Shown here: positions 15,900-23,859 of the stretch, in pieces
How the letters are laid out: each line of letters begins with the position of its first letter
How positions within the stretch are numbered: the stretch's first letter is position 1
Origin: an uncultured Collinsella sp.
GTDB lineage: Bacteria; Actinomycetota; Coriobacteriia; Coriobacteriales; Coriobacteriaceae
Direction: 5' to 3'
Assembly (NCBI GenBank): GCA_905209455.1
Contig: CAJLTA010000018.1
Coordinates: forward strand, 1 to 42,199
Length of the DNA: 42,199 bases
Made by a program: the position numbers and the translations under genes
Notes under the pieces: model-generated
Seen by the model: the letters and a program-made list of their open reading frames with translations, nothing else
Told to the model about the DNA's origin: nothing
The model's database searches: none

Positions 15900-17840
15900 G
15901 TGGCAGGTCACGACAACATTCCAACACTTGCCGAGCAGGTTTCGCGCGTTCCCACGCAACCCGGCTGCTACCTTTGGAAAGATGCCAAGGGCGATGTCAT
16001 CTATGTGGGCAAGGCAAAAAACTTGCGTGCCCGTATGCGTCAATACGTGACGCTGCAGGACGAGCGTCAAAAGATCCCGCTCATGATGCAGCTGGTGGCG
16101 AGCTTCGACTATATCGTGGTGGAGACCGAGCACGAGGCATTGGTGCTCGAGCGCAATCTGATCGGCCAGTACCATCCGTACTTCAACGTCGACCTTAAGG
16201 ACGATAAGAGCTATCCCTTTATCGCCATTACTAAGAGCGACTTGTTTCCGGCTATTAAATACACGCGAGAGCGTCATAAACCGGGAACGCGCTATTTTGG
16301 CCCCTATACCGATAGCCGCGCGGCGCGTGAGACCATCGATACGCTACGCAAGGTTATTCCTATTTGCTCGGCATCCTGTGCGGAATGGCGCCGCTGCCGC
16401 CGCATCGTCGAATCTCATAAGGGCGAAGAAGACATCGTCAATATGATTTGCGCGCAAAACGGGCGTCCCTGCTTTGACTACCATGTCGGGCGCGGCCCGG
16501 GTGCGTGTGTCGGCGCGATTTCCCCGGCAGACTATGCCAAGAACGTCAAGCGTGTCGAGCGCTTTTTGTCGGGCCATCGCAAGGATGTCGTCGATGAGCT
16601 GACCTCCGAGATGACGGATGCCGCCGAGGCGCTCGACTTTGAGCGCGCGGCACGCGTCAAACGTCGTTTGGAGGTCATCAGGGGTCTGGACGATCGTCAG
16701 CAAGTCGTTTTTCCCTCCAGTGTCGATATCGATGTCATCGGTTTCTATCGCGAGGAGACCATCTCCGCCGCTTGCGTCTTTGTCGTGCGTGAGGGTCGAA
16801 CGGTTCGAACCTGCGAGTTTATTCTCGATAAGGGTTTGGATGTCGACGAAGAGGAACTTCAATCGGGCTTTCTTAAGCGCTATTACGACGAGACGGCTGA
16901 TATTCCAGCTGAGGTCAACCTTTCCGTCGAGCTTGAGGATGCGGAGGCGCTGGGGGAGTGGCTTGCGGGCAAGCGCGAGCGTTCCTGCCATCTCCATAGG
17001 CCGCAGCGTGGCGAAAAGCACCGTCTGCTCGATATGGCATCCAAAAATGCGCGCTATGCCCTCATGCGCTACATGATGCGAACGGGGTACGCTGACGACC
17101 GCACCAATCAAGCGCTCCTGGAGCTCGAAAGTGCGTTGGCGCTGCCATCGCCGCCGTTGCGTATCGAGTGCTTCGATATCTCTACACTGCATGGCACCTT
17201 TACGGTCGCCTCGATGGTGGTGTTTACCAACGGGCGCGCCGACAAGAGCCAGTACCGTCGTTTTAAAATTCAGGCCGAATTGGACGAGGCAAACGACTTC
17301 GTGTCGATGTCCGAGGTTTTGGGACGACGCTATGCTCCCGAGCGCATGGCCGACGAGCGCTTTGGCTCGCGCCCCGATTTGCTCGTTGTCGATGGCGGTA
17401 AGCCGCAATTGACCGCTGCGATCAAGCAACTTGAGGCTCTTGGGCTCGATATACCAGTTTGTGGCTTGGCGAAGGCCGACGAGGAAGTTTTTGTGCCTTG
17501 GGACGAGACTCCTGTCGTGCTGCCGACCGGGTCTGCTTCGCTCTATCTAATTAAGCAGGTACGCGATGAGTCCCACCGATTTGCCATCACGTTCCATCGC
17601 GAATTGCGCGACAAAGCCATGACGGTTTCGGTGCTCGATGACGTTCCAGGCGTGGGACCCACCAGAAAACGTGCCATTATGCGCCATTTTGGCTCGATGA
17701 AGCGTTTGCGTGCGGCAAGCGAGCAGGAGATTGCAGAAGTTCGAGGCGTTCCGGCCGATGTCGCCAAAGCGGTCCACGAGGCACTTGTTGCATGGAATGC
17801 CGAGCGCGCCCAGACATCGGCCAACCGTTCCGAAAACTAA
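15900..17840 (+). CDS. uvrC: UvrABC excinuclease subunit C
   Basis: Dual-incision nuclease of nucleotide excision repair. The 646-residue protein has an N-terminal GIY-YIG nuclease (GCYLWKD, VIYVGKAKNL), a UVR motif that binds UvrB (ALDFERAARVKRRL), an RNase H-like nuclease (IECFDIS...LLVVDGGKPQL) and C-terminal helix-hairpin-helix repeats (DDVPGVGPTRKRAI, VRGVPADVAKAV). The cysteine-rich region is odd: C156, C160, C166, C184, C191 and C203 are present, but the usual Cys after GR is Gly199. GTG 15900 is favoured because AAGTAGG lies 5 nt before it; GTG 15894, directly after the murJ stop, is the alternative. No clear terminator follows. Confidence 0.95.
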   Translation: MAGHDNIPTLAEQVSRVPTQPGCYLWKDAKGDVIYVGKAKNLRARMRQYVTLQDERQKIPLMMQLVASFDYIVVETEHEALVLERNLIGQYHPYFNVDLKDDKSYPFIAITKSDLFPAIKYTRERHKPGTRYFGPYTDSRAARETIDTLRKVIPICSASCAEWRRCRRIVESHKGEEDIVNMICAQNGRPCFDYHVGRGPGACVGAISPADYAKNVKRVERFLSGHRKDVVDELTSEMTDAAEALDFERAARVKRRLEVIRGLDDRQQVVFPSSVDIDVIGFYREETISAACVFVVREGRTVRTCEFILDKGLDVDEEELQSGFLKRYYDETADIPAEVNLSVELEDAEALGEWLAGKRERSCHLHRPQRGEKHRLLDMASKNARYALMRYMMRTGYADDRTNQALLELESALALPSPPLRIECFDISTLHGTFTVASMVVFTNGRADKSQYRRFKIQAELDEANDFVSMSEVLGRRYAPERMADERFGSRPDLLVVDGGKPQLTAAIKQLEALGLDIPVCGLAKADEEVFVPWDETPVVLPTGSASLYLIKQVRDESHRFAITFHRELRDKAMTVSVLDDVPGVGPTRKRAIMRHFGSMKRLRAASEQEIAEVRGVPADVAKAVHEALVAWNAERAQTSANRSEN

Positions 17841-17931
17841 ATGCGCTTCTAAACAACTGATATACATGATTGCGCGATTTTCAACCATTTATTTCGCCAT
17901 GATTGCCTGCTGGTTTCGGGTTTTATTAACG

Positions 17932-17943
17932 CTAAAACGTTTG
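17932..17943. promoter_or_regulatory. Operator-like near-palindrome overlapping the -35
   Basis: Ten bases TAAAACGTTT (17933-17942), with a CG centre as in LacI-family operators, overlap the TTGACT -35 box. The same ten bases occur upstream of gapA at 30571-30580. A repressor bound here would block the promoter. Confidence 0.4.
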
Positions 17944-17972
17944 ACTAACCCAAGCGAAAACCCTGCTATCCT
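17941..17972 (+). promoter_or_regulatory. Candidate promoter of the sialic-acid transporter operon
   Basis: TTGACT (17941-17946) is a good -35 box. TATCCT (17967-17972) preceded by TGC forms an extended -10. The 20-bp spacing is long, so the extended -10 may carry most of the activity. Confidence 0.45.
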
Positions 17973-18018
17973 GCGGGTTGACGAAGACTGATATCTCACC
18001 TCGTCGATACATACTGTC

Positions 18019-18035
18019 TGACGAATCGTTTGTCA
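18019..18035. repeat. 17-bp inverted repeat in the leader
   Basis: TGACGAATCGTTTGTCA is a palindrome with one mismatched pair. It lies about 40 nt after the proposed transcription start and could be an operator or an RNA hairpin. Confidence 0.45.
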
Positions 18036-18045
18036 ATGAATTCGG

Positions 18046-18068
18046 TGAACGGTAGTAAATACCGTTCA
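18046..18068. repeat. Perfect 9-bp inverted repeat in the leader
   Basis: TGAACGGTA and TACCGTTCA flank the 5-nt spacer GTAAA. As DNA this could bind a dimeric regulator (GntR- or RpiR-like); as RNA it would form a stable stem-loop. Confidence 0.55.
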
Positions 18069-18152
18069 AGCGTATGTATGTATCGGTCGCCGAGCGCGGC
18101 ACCTCAGTTGGGTACGTCGGTAGGTAAGGTATATATCGTCCGCAAGTTGCGC

Positions 18153-18174
18153 GGGGGCAAGTCTAGGTGCTCCC
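18153..18174 (+). other. Short leader stem-loop near the satA ribosome site
   Basis: GGGGGCA (18153-18159) can pair with TGCTCCC (18168-18174) using one G-U pair. It lies about 20 nt upstream of the satA ribosome site (GGAG, 18196-18199). Confidence 0.3.
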
Positions 18175-18204
18175 GAGTAAGATTCTCTATTGATAGGAGA
18201 AGAC

Positions 18205-19818
18205 ATGGCCATCATCAACAAGGGTATGTCCAGGCGTTCGTTCCTCGGCCTCACCGGCAGCGTCGCTGCTGTCGCAGGGCTTGGTCTCACCGGCTGCGGC
18301 GGCAGCTCTAGCAACGAGGGTTCCGCTTCCGGTTCCACCGATTCCGCCAACCGTGGCGGCGGCGTGATCACCGCTGGTTCCGCTTACGCTCCGTCCAGCT
18401 TCGATCCCGCCAGCACCGGCTCCGCTGTGGGCCTGGGTGCTAACTGGCACGTCGTCGAGGGCCTCTACGGCATCGATTACCACGACTACAGCACCTTCAA
18501 CGAGCTCGCCACCGACGATCCCAAGTCTGTGGACGACACGACTTTCGAGGTCACCATCCGCAAGGGCGCCAAGTTCTCCGATGGCACCGAGGTCACCGCT
18601 GACGATGTCGTCGCCTCCTACACCGCTTGCGCCGCTTCCGCTACCTATGCTCCGTTCTTCCAGCCCTTCGAGTCCATCGAGGCCAAGGACGCCAGCACCG
18701 TGACGGTCAAGACCAAGGTCCCCAACTTCTCCCTGCTCAAGGATCGTCTGGCCATCGTCCGCGTTACCCCGGCTACCCAGACCGAGGAGGATCGCGCCAA
18801 GCAGCCGATCGGCTCCGGCCCCTGGATGTACGACTCTATCTCCGATACCGAGATTACCCTGGTTCCCAACCCCGAGTACAACGGTGAGTATGCTGCCGAG
18901 GATAAGAAGATCCAGTACAGCATCCTGACCGACCCCACCGCTCGCGTTACCGCTCAGCAGGAGGGCTCCACGCTCGTTATGGAGCTCGTTACCGCTGACG
19001 CCGTCGACCAGCTCGAGAGCGCCGGCTGCAAGATCGATAATGTTCAGGGTTTCGGCACCCGCTTCATCATGTTCAACGTCGCCAAGGAGCCTTGGAACAA
19101 CGTCAAGGTCCGTCAGGCTGTCATGTATGCGCTCGACACCGAGAAGATGGTCAGCAACACCTTCGCCGGCCTTGCCACCGCTGCCAGCTGCTACCTGCCC
19201 AAGAGCTTCACCAACTATCATGAGGCTTCCACGGTGTACAAGACCGACGCCAAGAAGGCTAAGAAGCTCATCGAGGAGTCTGGCATCACCCCGGGTGCCA
19301 TCACCCTGCGCACCACCGACAACGAGCAGATTAAGGGCATGGCCGCCCAGGTCAAGAACGACCTCGACGCTCTCGGCTTCGATGTGACCATCCAGACCGA
19401 TACCTCGCCGGCTACCTACGCTGCCATCGACGGCGGCGAGGCCTACGATATCCTCCTTGCCCCTGGCGATCCTTCCTGCTTCGGCGCCGACCCCGACCTG
19501 CTGCTCAACTGGTGGTACGGCGACAACGTCTGGATGCAGACCCGTTGCCCGTGGAAGGAGTCCGCTGAGTGGCAGAAGCTCCACGGTCTCATGGACGAGG
19601 CTCTTGCCGCCGAGGGCGACGAGCAGCAGAAGAAGTGGAACGAGTGCTTCGACATCATTGCCGACAACGCCGTTCTGTACCCCGTTGTCCACGTCAAGAC
19701 CGTCTCCGCTTCCTGGGACGATCCGTCCACTGCGCCCAACGGCGAGGCCCTCGATGGCTTCAAGGGCATCGGCACGACGAGCATGTCCTTCAGGGGCGTT
19801 GCGACCGTCAAGGCGTAA
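18205..19818 (+). CDS. satA: Tat-exported lipoprotein, family 5 solute-binding protein (SatA-like)
   Basis: Extracytoplasmic ligand-binding protein of a Dpp/Opp-type ABC importer, 537 residues. The N-terminus combines a twin-arginine motif (SRRSFLG), a hydrophobic stretch and a lipobox LTGC, so it is probably folded, exported by Tat and lipid-anchored. The body has family-5 features such as EGLYGIDYHD, FSDGTEVTADDV and IGSGPWMY. Family members bind peptides, nickel or sugars. Because nanA, nanK and nanE follow and the transporter has the four-gene, fused layout of SatABCD, sialic acid is the most likely ligand; this is inference. ATG 18205 is preceded by GGAG. Its strong preference for C-ending codons resembles the glycolytic genes and suggests high expression. 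Confidence 0.85.
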   Translation: MAIINKGMSRRSFLGLTGSVAAVAGLGLTGCGGSSSNEGSASGSTDSANRGGGVITAGSAYAPSSFDPASTGSAVGLGANWHVVEGLYGIDYHDYSTFNELATDDPKSVDDTTFEVTIRKGAKFSDGTEVTADDVVASYTACAASATYAPFFQPFESIEAKDASTVTVKTKVPNFSLLKDRLAIVRVTPATQTEEDRAKQPIGSGPWMYDSISDTEITLVPNPEYNGEYAAEDKKIQYSILTDPTARVTAQQEGSTLVMELVTADAVDQLESAGCKIDNVQGFGTRFIMFNVAKEPWNNVKVRQAVMYALDTEKMVSNTFAGLATAASCYLPKSFTNYHEASTVYKTDAKKAKKLIEESGITPGAITLRTTDNEQIKGMAAQVKNDLDALGFDVTIQTDTSPATYAAIDGGEAYDILLAPGDPSCFGADPDLLLNWWYGDNVWMQTRCPWKESAEWQKLHGLMDEALAAEGDEQQKKWNECFDIIADNAVLYPVVHVKTVSASWDDPSTAPNGEALDGFKGIGTTSMSFRGVATVKA

Positions 19819-19880
19819 GACTCGCTTGAGTCTGTATGCAGGATGTCGGTCGTTGGGACCGTATCCTCATAGTTGAAACA

Positions 19881-19914
19881 AAGACCCGGGCGGCAACGAT
19901 GTCGCTCGGGTCTT
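19881..19914 (+). terminator. Stem-loop between satA and satB
   Basis: AAGACCCGGGCG (19881-19892) pairs with CGCTCGGGTCTT (19903-19914), one mismatch. No U-tract follows, so it more likely stabilises the satA message or attenuates read-through than fully terminates. A small perfect stem, AGACTC-GCTT-GAGTCT (19818-19833), overlaps the satA stop. Confidence 0.65.
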
Positions 19915-19975
19915 GTAATGAGTATCCGTACTCATATACCAGTTGGTCCTACCGACAAAAGAAAGGGGAGAGAAC

Positions 19976-20932
19976 GTGAACAACTTGCTACGTTTGATTG
20001 GAAGGCGTCTTGTGGCGCTGCCGATCATGGCATTGGGCGTCACCGTCCTGGTGTTCTTCCTTATGTCGTTCTCCAAGACCGACCCCGCCTACACGGCGTT
20101 GGGTGACGGTGCCTCGCCCGAGGCGGTTGCCGAGTACCATGAGAAGTATGGTCTGGACGACCCCTGGCCCGTGCGCTACGTGCGCTATATGGGCGATCTG
20201 ATCCATGGCGACATGGGCACCTATGGTGCTGCTCGCAACTCCGTTGCCAAGCGCATCTCCACGGCCCTGCCCGTCACGATGCAGCTGACCTTCATCGGTC
20301 TTGCCATCGGTGCGGTCGTTTCGTTTTTGCTCGGCGTCATCGCGGCACTGTATCGCGACAAATGGCCGGACCAAGTGATCCGCGTCTTTTCCATCGCCGG
20401 CTTGGCAACCCCGTCGTTCTGGCTTGCCGTTCTGTTGATCCTGCTGTTCTCTTCCTACCTTAAGGTGCTCCCGGCATCGGGTGCTCTGCCTCACTTCACC
20501 ACGAATCCGGTTGGCTATCTGGGACGTATGATCATGCCCGCTATCGCCTTGGCATTTCCGCTGACGGGCCAGATGACTCGTATCGTGCGTACCGCCATGG
20601 TCGAGGAGCTCGATAAGGATTACGTCCGTATGGCTCGTGGCGCCGGCGTTCCCGAGAAGGTCGTCGTCGGCATCAATGTTCTTCGCAATGCGCTGATCAC
20701 CCCGGTCACCACCCTCGGTCTTAAGATCGGTTACCTCATGGGCGGCGCCGTCGTCATCGAGGTTATCTTCAACCTCCCCGGCATGGGCACCGCGATTCTG
20801 CAGGGCGTTCAGGGCAACGAGGCGAACCTGGTTCAGGGCGTCGTTATCGTCGTTGCTCTTGCCTTCATCATCATCAACATCGTGGTTGACATGCTCTACC
20901 TGCTCATCAACCCGCGCATCAGGACGGTGTAG
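19976..20932 (+). CDS. satB: ABC transporter permease, DppB type (SatB-like)
   Basis: First membrane subunit of the importer, 318 residues. The N-terminus RRLVALPIMALGVTVLVF is the usual first helix of DppB/OppB permeases, followed by about five more hydrophobic helices. The EAA loop that docks the ATPase is visible (DKDYVRMARGAGVPEKVV), and the protein ends INPRIRTV, a typical family ending. GTG 19976 is chosen because AAAGGGGAG (19962-19970) is well placed for it. The next gene starts 3 nt after its stop. Which nucleotide-binding domain it contacts cannot be told from sequence. Confidence 0.9.
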   Translation: MNNLLRLIGRRLVALPIMALGVTVLVFFLMSFSKTDPAYTALGDGASPEAVAEYHEKYGLDDPWPVRYVRYMGDLIHGDMGTYGAARNSVAKRISTALPVTMQLTFIGLAIGAVVSFLLGVIAALYRDKWPDQVIRVFSIAGLATPSFWLAVLLILLFSSYLKVLPASGALPHFTTNPVGYLGRMIMPAIALAFPLTGQMTRIVRTAMVEELDKDYVRMARGAGVPEKVVVGINVLRNALITPVTTLGLKIGYLMGGAVVIEVIFNLPGMGTAILQGVQGNEANLVQGVVIVVALAFIIINIVVDMLYLLINPRIRTV

Positions 20933-20935
20933 ATT

Positions 20936-22951
20936 ATGGTAAAGATTCGAGAGAAGCAAACCGAGCAGCTCGAGAAGGCTGCCTCTAAGGGGCTCAAGCT
21001 CGGTGGCTGGAAGAAGATGACGCTGTCTTCTAAGATTGCAGCCGTCGTGCTGGTGCTGGTCGCCCTGACTGCGATTCTGGCGCCCCTTCTTGCCCCCTAT
21101 AGCCCGGTCGAGATTTTTACGGCTCGCCAGGCTCCCGGCAACGGATTTATTTTCGGTACCGACGATAAGGGTCGCGACATTCTGTCGCGTATGCTCTACG
21201 GTGGTCGTTACTCGCTGATTATCGGCTTTGGCGCCACCGCCATGGCTCTGGTCTGCGGCTCGGTCGTTGGCGCCCTTGCAGCGGTTTCGCGCAAGGCCGT
21301 CTCTGAGACGATCATGCGTATCTTGGACATCATCATGTCCATCCCGGGCATCGCCCTCGCGGCCGTCTTCGTCTCCATCCTGGGCAACTCCGTGCCGTCG
21401 ATCATCTTCGCCATCGGCTTTATGTACACTCCGCAGATTGCCCGTATCGTGCGCGCCAACATCGTGTCCGAGTACGGCGAGGACTATGTCCGCGCGGTCA
21501 TCGTTTCCGGCGCCAAGGCTCCGTGGATTTTGATCAAGCATGTTCTGCGTAACTGCATCGCCCCGATCATGGTCTTCACCGTTACCCTGGTCGCCGACGC
21601 TATCATCTTCGAGGCCTCGCTGACCTTCATCGGCGCTGGTATCCAGGAGCCCACCGCTACCTGGGGCAACATCCTCGCCGACGCCCGCGGCGGCGTGCTC
21701 GCCGGCCGTTGGTGGCAGGCGCTGTTCCCGGGCCTGGCCATCATGATCACCTGCCTGGCGCTCAACATCCTCTCCGAGGGCATTACCGACGCCATGGCCG
21801 CTGCTCCCTCTGCCGCCCTGGATCCGACCGATTCCTCCAAGCGTCGCGAGGCCGACCTGCTGGTCTCCGACCCCGTTCGCGCCTACAAGGAGCAGGCCCA
21901 GTCCCTCTCCGCTCGCCTTGGCGCCCTGCGCGATGTCGAGCTCAAGCGTGACGATCGCCATGTGCCCGACGAGTCTGTCGAACCGATTCTCTCGGTCCGT
22001 GACTTCTGCATTCAGTTTGAGCATCACGGTGATATCAACGTCGTCGACCATGTCAACTTTGACGTCCGTCCTGGTCAGACCATGGGCCTGGTGGGCGAGT
22101 CCGGTTGCGGTAAGTCCATCACCACGCTGGCCATCATGGGCCTGACCGATGAGGACGAGCACCTTTCCGGCGAGGTCCTCTGGGAGGGCCGTGACCTGCT
22201 CAAGATGAGCAAGAAGGAGTGGTTCGGCCTGCGCGGTACCGATATCGCTATGGTCTATCAGGACGCCCTGTCCTCGCTCAACCCCTCCATGCTCATCTCT
22301 GCCCAGATGAAGCAGCTCACCAAGCGCGGCGGAACCCGCAGTGCTGAGGAGCTCCTGGAGCTCGTCGGCCTCGATCCCAAACGCACGCTCGAGAGCTATC
22401 CGCACGAGCTTTCCGGCGGCCAGCGTCAGCGTGTCCTGATCGCTATGGCCCTTACCCGCGACCCCAAGCTGGTCATCTGCGACGAGCCCACGACCGCTCT
22501 GGACGTTACCGTCCAGAAGCAGGTCATCAAGCTGCTCAACGATCTTCAGGCCAAGCTCGGCTTTGCCATGATCTTCGTTTCGCACGACCTGGCGCTGGTC
22601 GCCGAGGTCGCCCACAACATCACGGTTATGTACGCCGGTCAGGTTATCGAGCAGGCGCCCACCAAGGAACTGCTCACTAACCCGATCCACGAGTACACCC
22701 GCGGTCTTCTGGGTTCCGTTCTGTCCATCGAGAGCGGTTCGGGCCGCCTGCACCAGGTGCCCGGCGCCGTTCCGAGCCCGCGCGATTTCCCCAAGGGCGA
22801 TCGCTTCGCGCCCCGCTCGAGCCACCCGCGTATTGGCCTGGACACCCGTCCGGTCTTCAAGCGCGTGCCCGGCACCGAGCACTTCTATTCCGAGCTCCCC
22901 GACGAGGTGCTCAAGGCAAATGGTTTGACCCCTCACGCGGAGGTGATGTAG
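20936..22951 (+). CDS. satC: Fused DppC permease and DppD ATPase (SatC-like)
   Basis: One 671-residue chain combines the second permease and one ATPase of the importer. Residues about 1-290 are a DppC-type permease with an N-terminal cytosolic tail, six hydrophobic helices and an EAA loop (EDYVRAVIVSGAKAP). A charged linker of about 55 residues (roughly 292-346) leads into an ABC ATPase with Walker A GESGCGKS (about 386-393), signature LSGGQRQR, Walker B LVICDEP and the C-terminal oligopeptide-transporter tail. The frame is continuous with no stop, so this is a genuine fusion. It explains why the transporter needs four genes where Opp systems have five. Similar permease/ATPase fusions are known in the Dpp family, and SatABCD of Haemophilus ducreyi also has four components. 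Confidence 0.92.
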   Translation: MVKIREKQTEQLEKAASKGLKLGGWKKMTLSSKIAAVVLVLVALTAILAPLLAPYSPVEIFTARQAPGNGFIFGTDDKGRDILSRMLYGGRYSLIIGFGATAMALVCGSVVGALAAVSRKAVSETIMRILDIIMSIPGIALAAVFVSILGNSVPSIIFAIGFMYTPQIARIVRANIVSEYGEDYVRAVIVSGAKAPWILIKHVLRNCIAPIMVFTVTLVADAIIFEASLTFIGAGIQEPTATWGNILADARGGVLAGRWWQALFPGLAIMITCLALNILSEGITDAMAAAPSAALDPTDSSKRREADLLVSDPVRAYKEQAQSLSARLGALRDVELKRDDRHVPDESVEPILSVRDFCIQFEHHGDINVVDHVNFDVRPGQTMGLVGESGCGKSITTLAIMGLTDEDEHLSGEVLWEGRDLLKMSKKEWFGLRGTDIAMVYQDALSSLNPSMLISAQMKQLTKRGGTRSAEELLELVGLDPKRTLESYPHELSGGQRQRVLIAMALTRDPKLVICDEPTTALDVTVQKQVIKLLNDLQAKLGFAMIFVSHDLALVAEVAHNITVMYAGQVIEQAPTKELLTNPIHEYTRGLLGSVLSIESGSGRLHQVPGAVPSPRDFPKGDRFAPRSSHPRIGLDTRPVFKRVPGTEHFYSELPDEVLKANGLTPHAEVM

Positions 22952-23779
22952 ATGAGCGAGACCGCAGTCAACGGCGTCGAGCCGATCATCTTCCTTGATG
23001 ACGTCCACGTCACCTTTAGGACCCGTACCGGCTCGATTCTGCACCCCAACCTGGTTCACGCCGTCCAGGGTGTAACGATTAAGCTCATGCCCGGTCAGAC
23101 GATTGGCATCGTCGGCGAGTCCGGTTGCGGTAAGTCCACCACCGCCAACGTCATGTGCGGCCTGCAGGCCCCCACGAGCGGCAAGGTCTACTTTAAGGGC
23201 AAGGACGTTACCAAACGTACCGCCGAGGACCGTCGCCACATGGGTCGCGTCATCTCGGTCGTGTTTCAAAACCCGGCCACGGCGCTCAACCCCCGCATGG
23301 TCGTTCGCGAGCAACTGCTCGACCCCATGCGCGTCCACAACCTGGGTACCGAGGCCGAGCAGGAGAAGCGCGTCAAAGAGCTCCTGGAGCTCACCGGTCT
23401 GCCCAGCTCCGCCGCCGAGGTTCTTCCCGGTCAGCTTTCGGGCGGCCAGCGCCAGCGCGTCGCAATTGCCCGTGCCCTGTCGCTGAACCCCGATGCCATC
23501 ATCGCCGACGAGCCCACCTCGGCTCTGGACGTTTCGGTCCGCGCGCAGATTCTGAACCTGCTGACCGACCTTAAGAAGGAGCTCGGCCTGGCCATGGTGT
23601 TCATCAGCCATGACATCCAGACGGTCCGCTATATCTCTGACGACATCATCGTTATGAATGGCGGCAAGATCGTCGAGCAGGGCGAGGCCAAGCAGGTCTT
23701 CCAGCATCCCCAGGACCCCTACACCAAGATGCTGCTCGGCGCTGCGCCGTCGCTGCTGCACCCCAAGCTCGGCGAATAG
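22952..23779 (+). CDS. satD: ABC transporter ATPase, DppF/OppF type (SatD-like)
   Basis: Second ATPase of the importer, 275 residues, cytoplasmic. Walker A GESGCGKST, Q-loop VVFQNPATALNPRM, signature LSGGQRQRVAIA, Walker B DAIIADEPTSALD and the H-loop FISHD are all intact, so it should hydrolyse ATP together with the SatC ATPase half. It is shorter than many OppF proteins and lacks most of the C-terminal oligo_HPY extension. ATG 22952 follows the satC stop directly, with GGAGG 8 nt upstream inside satC, so translation is probably coupled. A perfect hairpin follows the gene. Confidence 0.92.
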   Translation: MSETAVNGVEPIIFLDDVHVTFRTRTGSILHPNLVHAVQGVTIKLMPGQTIGIVGESGCGKSTTANVMCGLQAPTSGKVYFKGKDVTKRTAEDRRHMGRVISVVFQNPATALNPRMVVREQLLDPMRVHNLGTEAEQEKRVKELLELTGLPSSAAEVLPGQLSGGQRQRVAIARALSLNPDAIIADEPTSALDVSVRAQILNLLTDLKKELGLAMVFISHDIQTVRYISDDIIVMNGGKIVEQGEAKQVFQHPQDPYTKMLLGAAPSLLHPKLGE

Positions 23780-23795
23780 CCTCGCTTTCCCTCCC

Positions 23796-23823
23796 GTGCG
23801 CCCGGTTCCCTTGCCGGGCGCAC
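23796..23823 (+). terminator. Perfect stem-loop after satD
   Basis: GTGCGCCCGG pairs perfectly with CCGGGCGCAC over an 8-nt loop. No U-tract follows, so it is more likely an mRNA processing or attenuation element than a full terminator. Confidence 0.65.
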
Positions 23824-23859
23824 CTCCGTTGCGATTTCGAAAGGTTGGGTTCACGAGCC

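Larger units (their letters stand above)
17841..18204 (+). other. Non-coding leader and promoter region of the sialic-acid operon (364 bp)
   Basis: No credible gene is seen here. It holds an operator-like site and promoter (17932-17972), two inverted repeats (18019-18035, 18046-18068) and a weaker stem-loop (18153-18174). If transcription starts near 17980, the untranslated leader of the binding-protein gene is about 225 nt, long enough for RNA-level control. No known riboswitch class was recognised. Confidence 0.7.

Noticed and set aside
17841..17940. Terminator for uvrC
   Set aside because: No stem with a U-tract was found downstream of uvrC; the region is AT-rich but unstructured until the operator-like site.
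20936..22951. satC fusion as a frameshift or assembly artefact
   Set aside because: The frame is continuous through a linker of about 55 residues, both domains are complete, and the four-gene layout needs the fusion.
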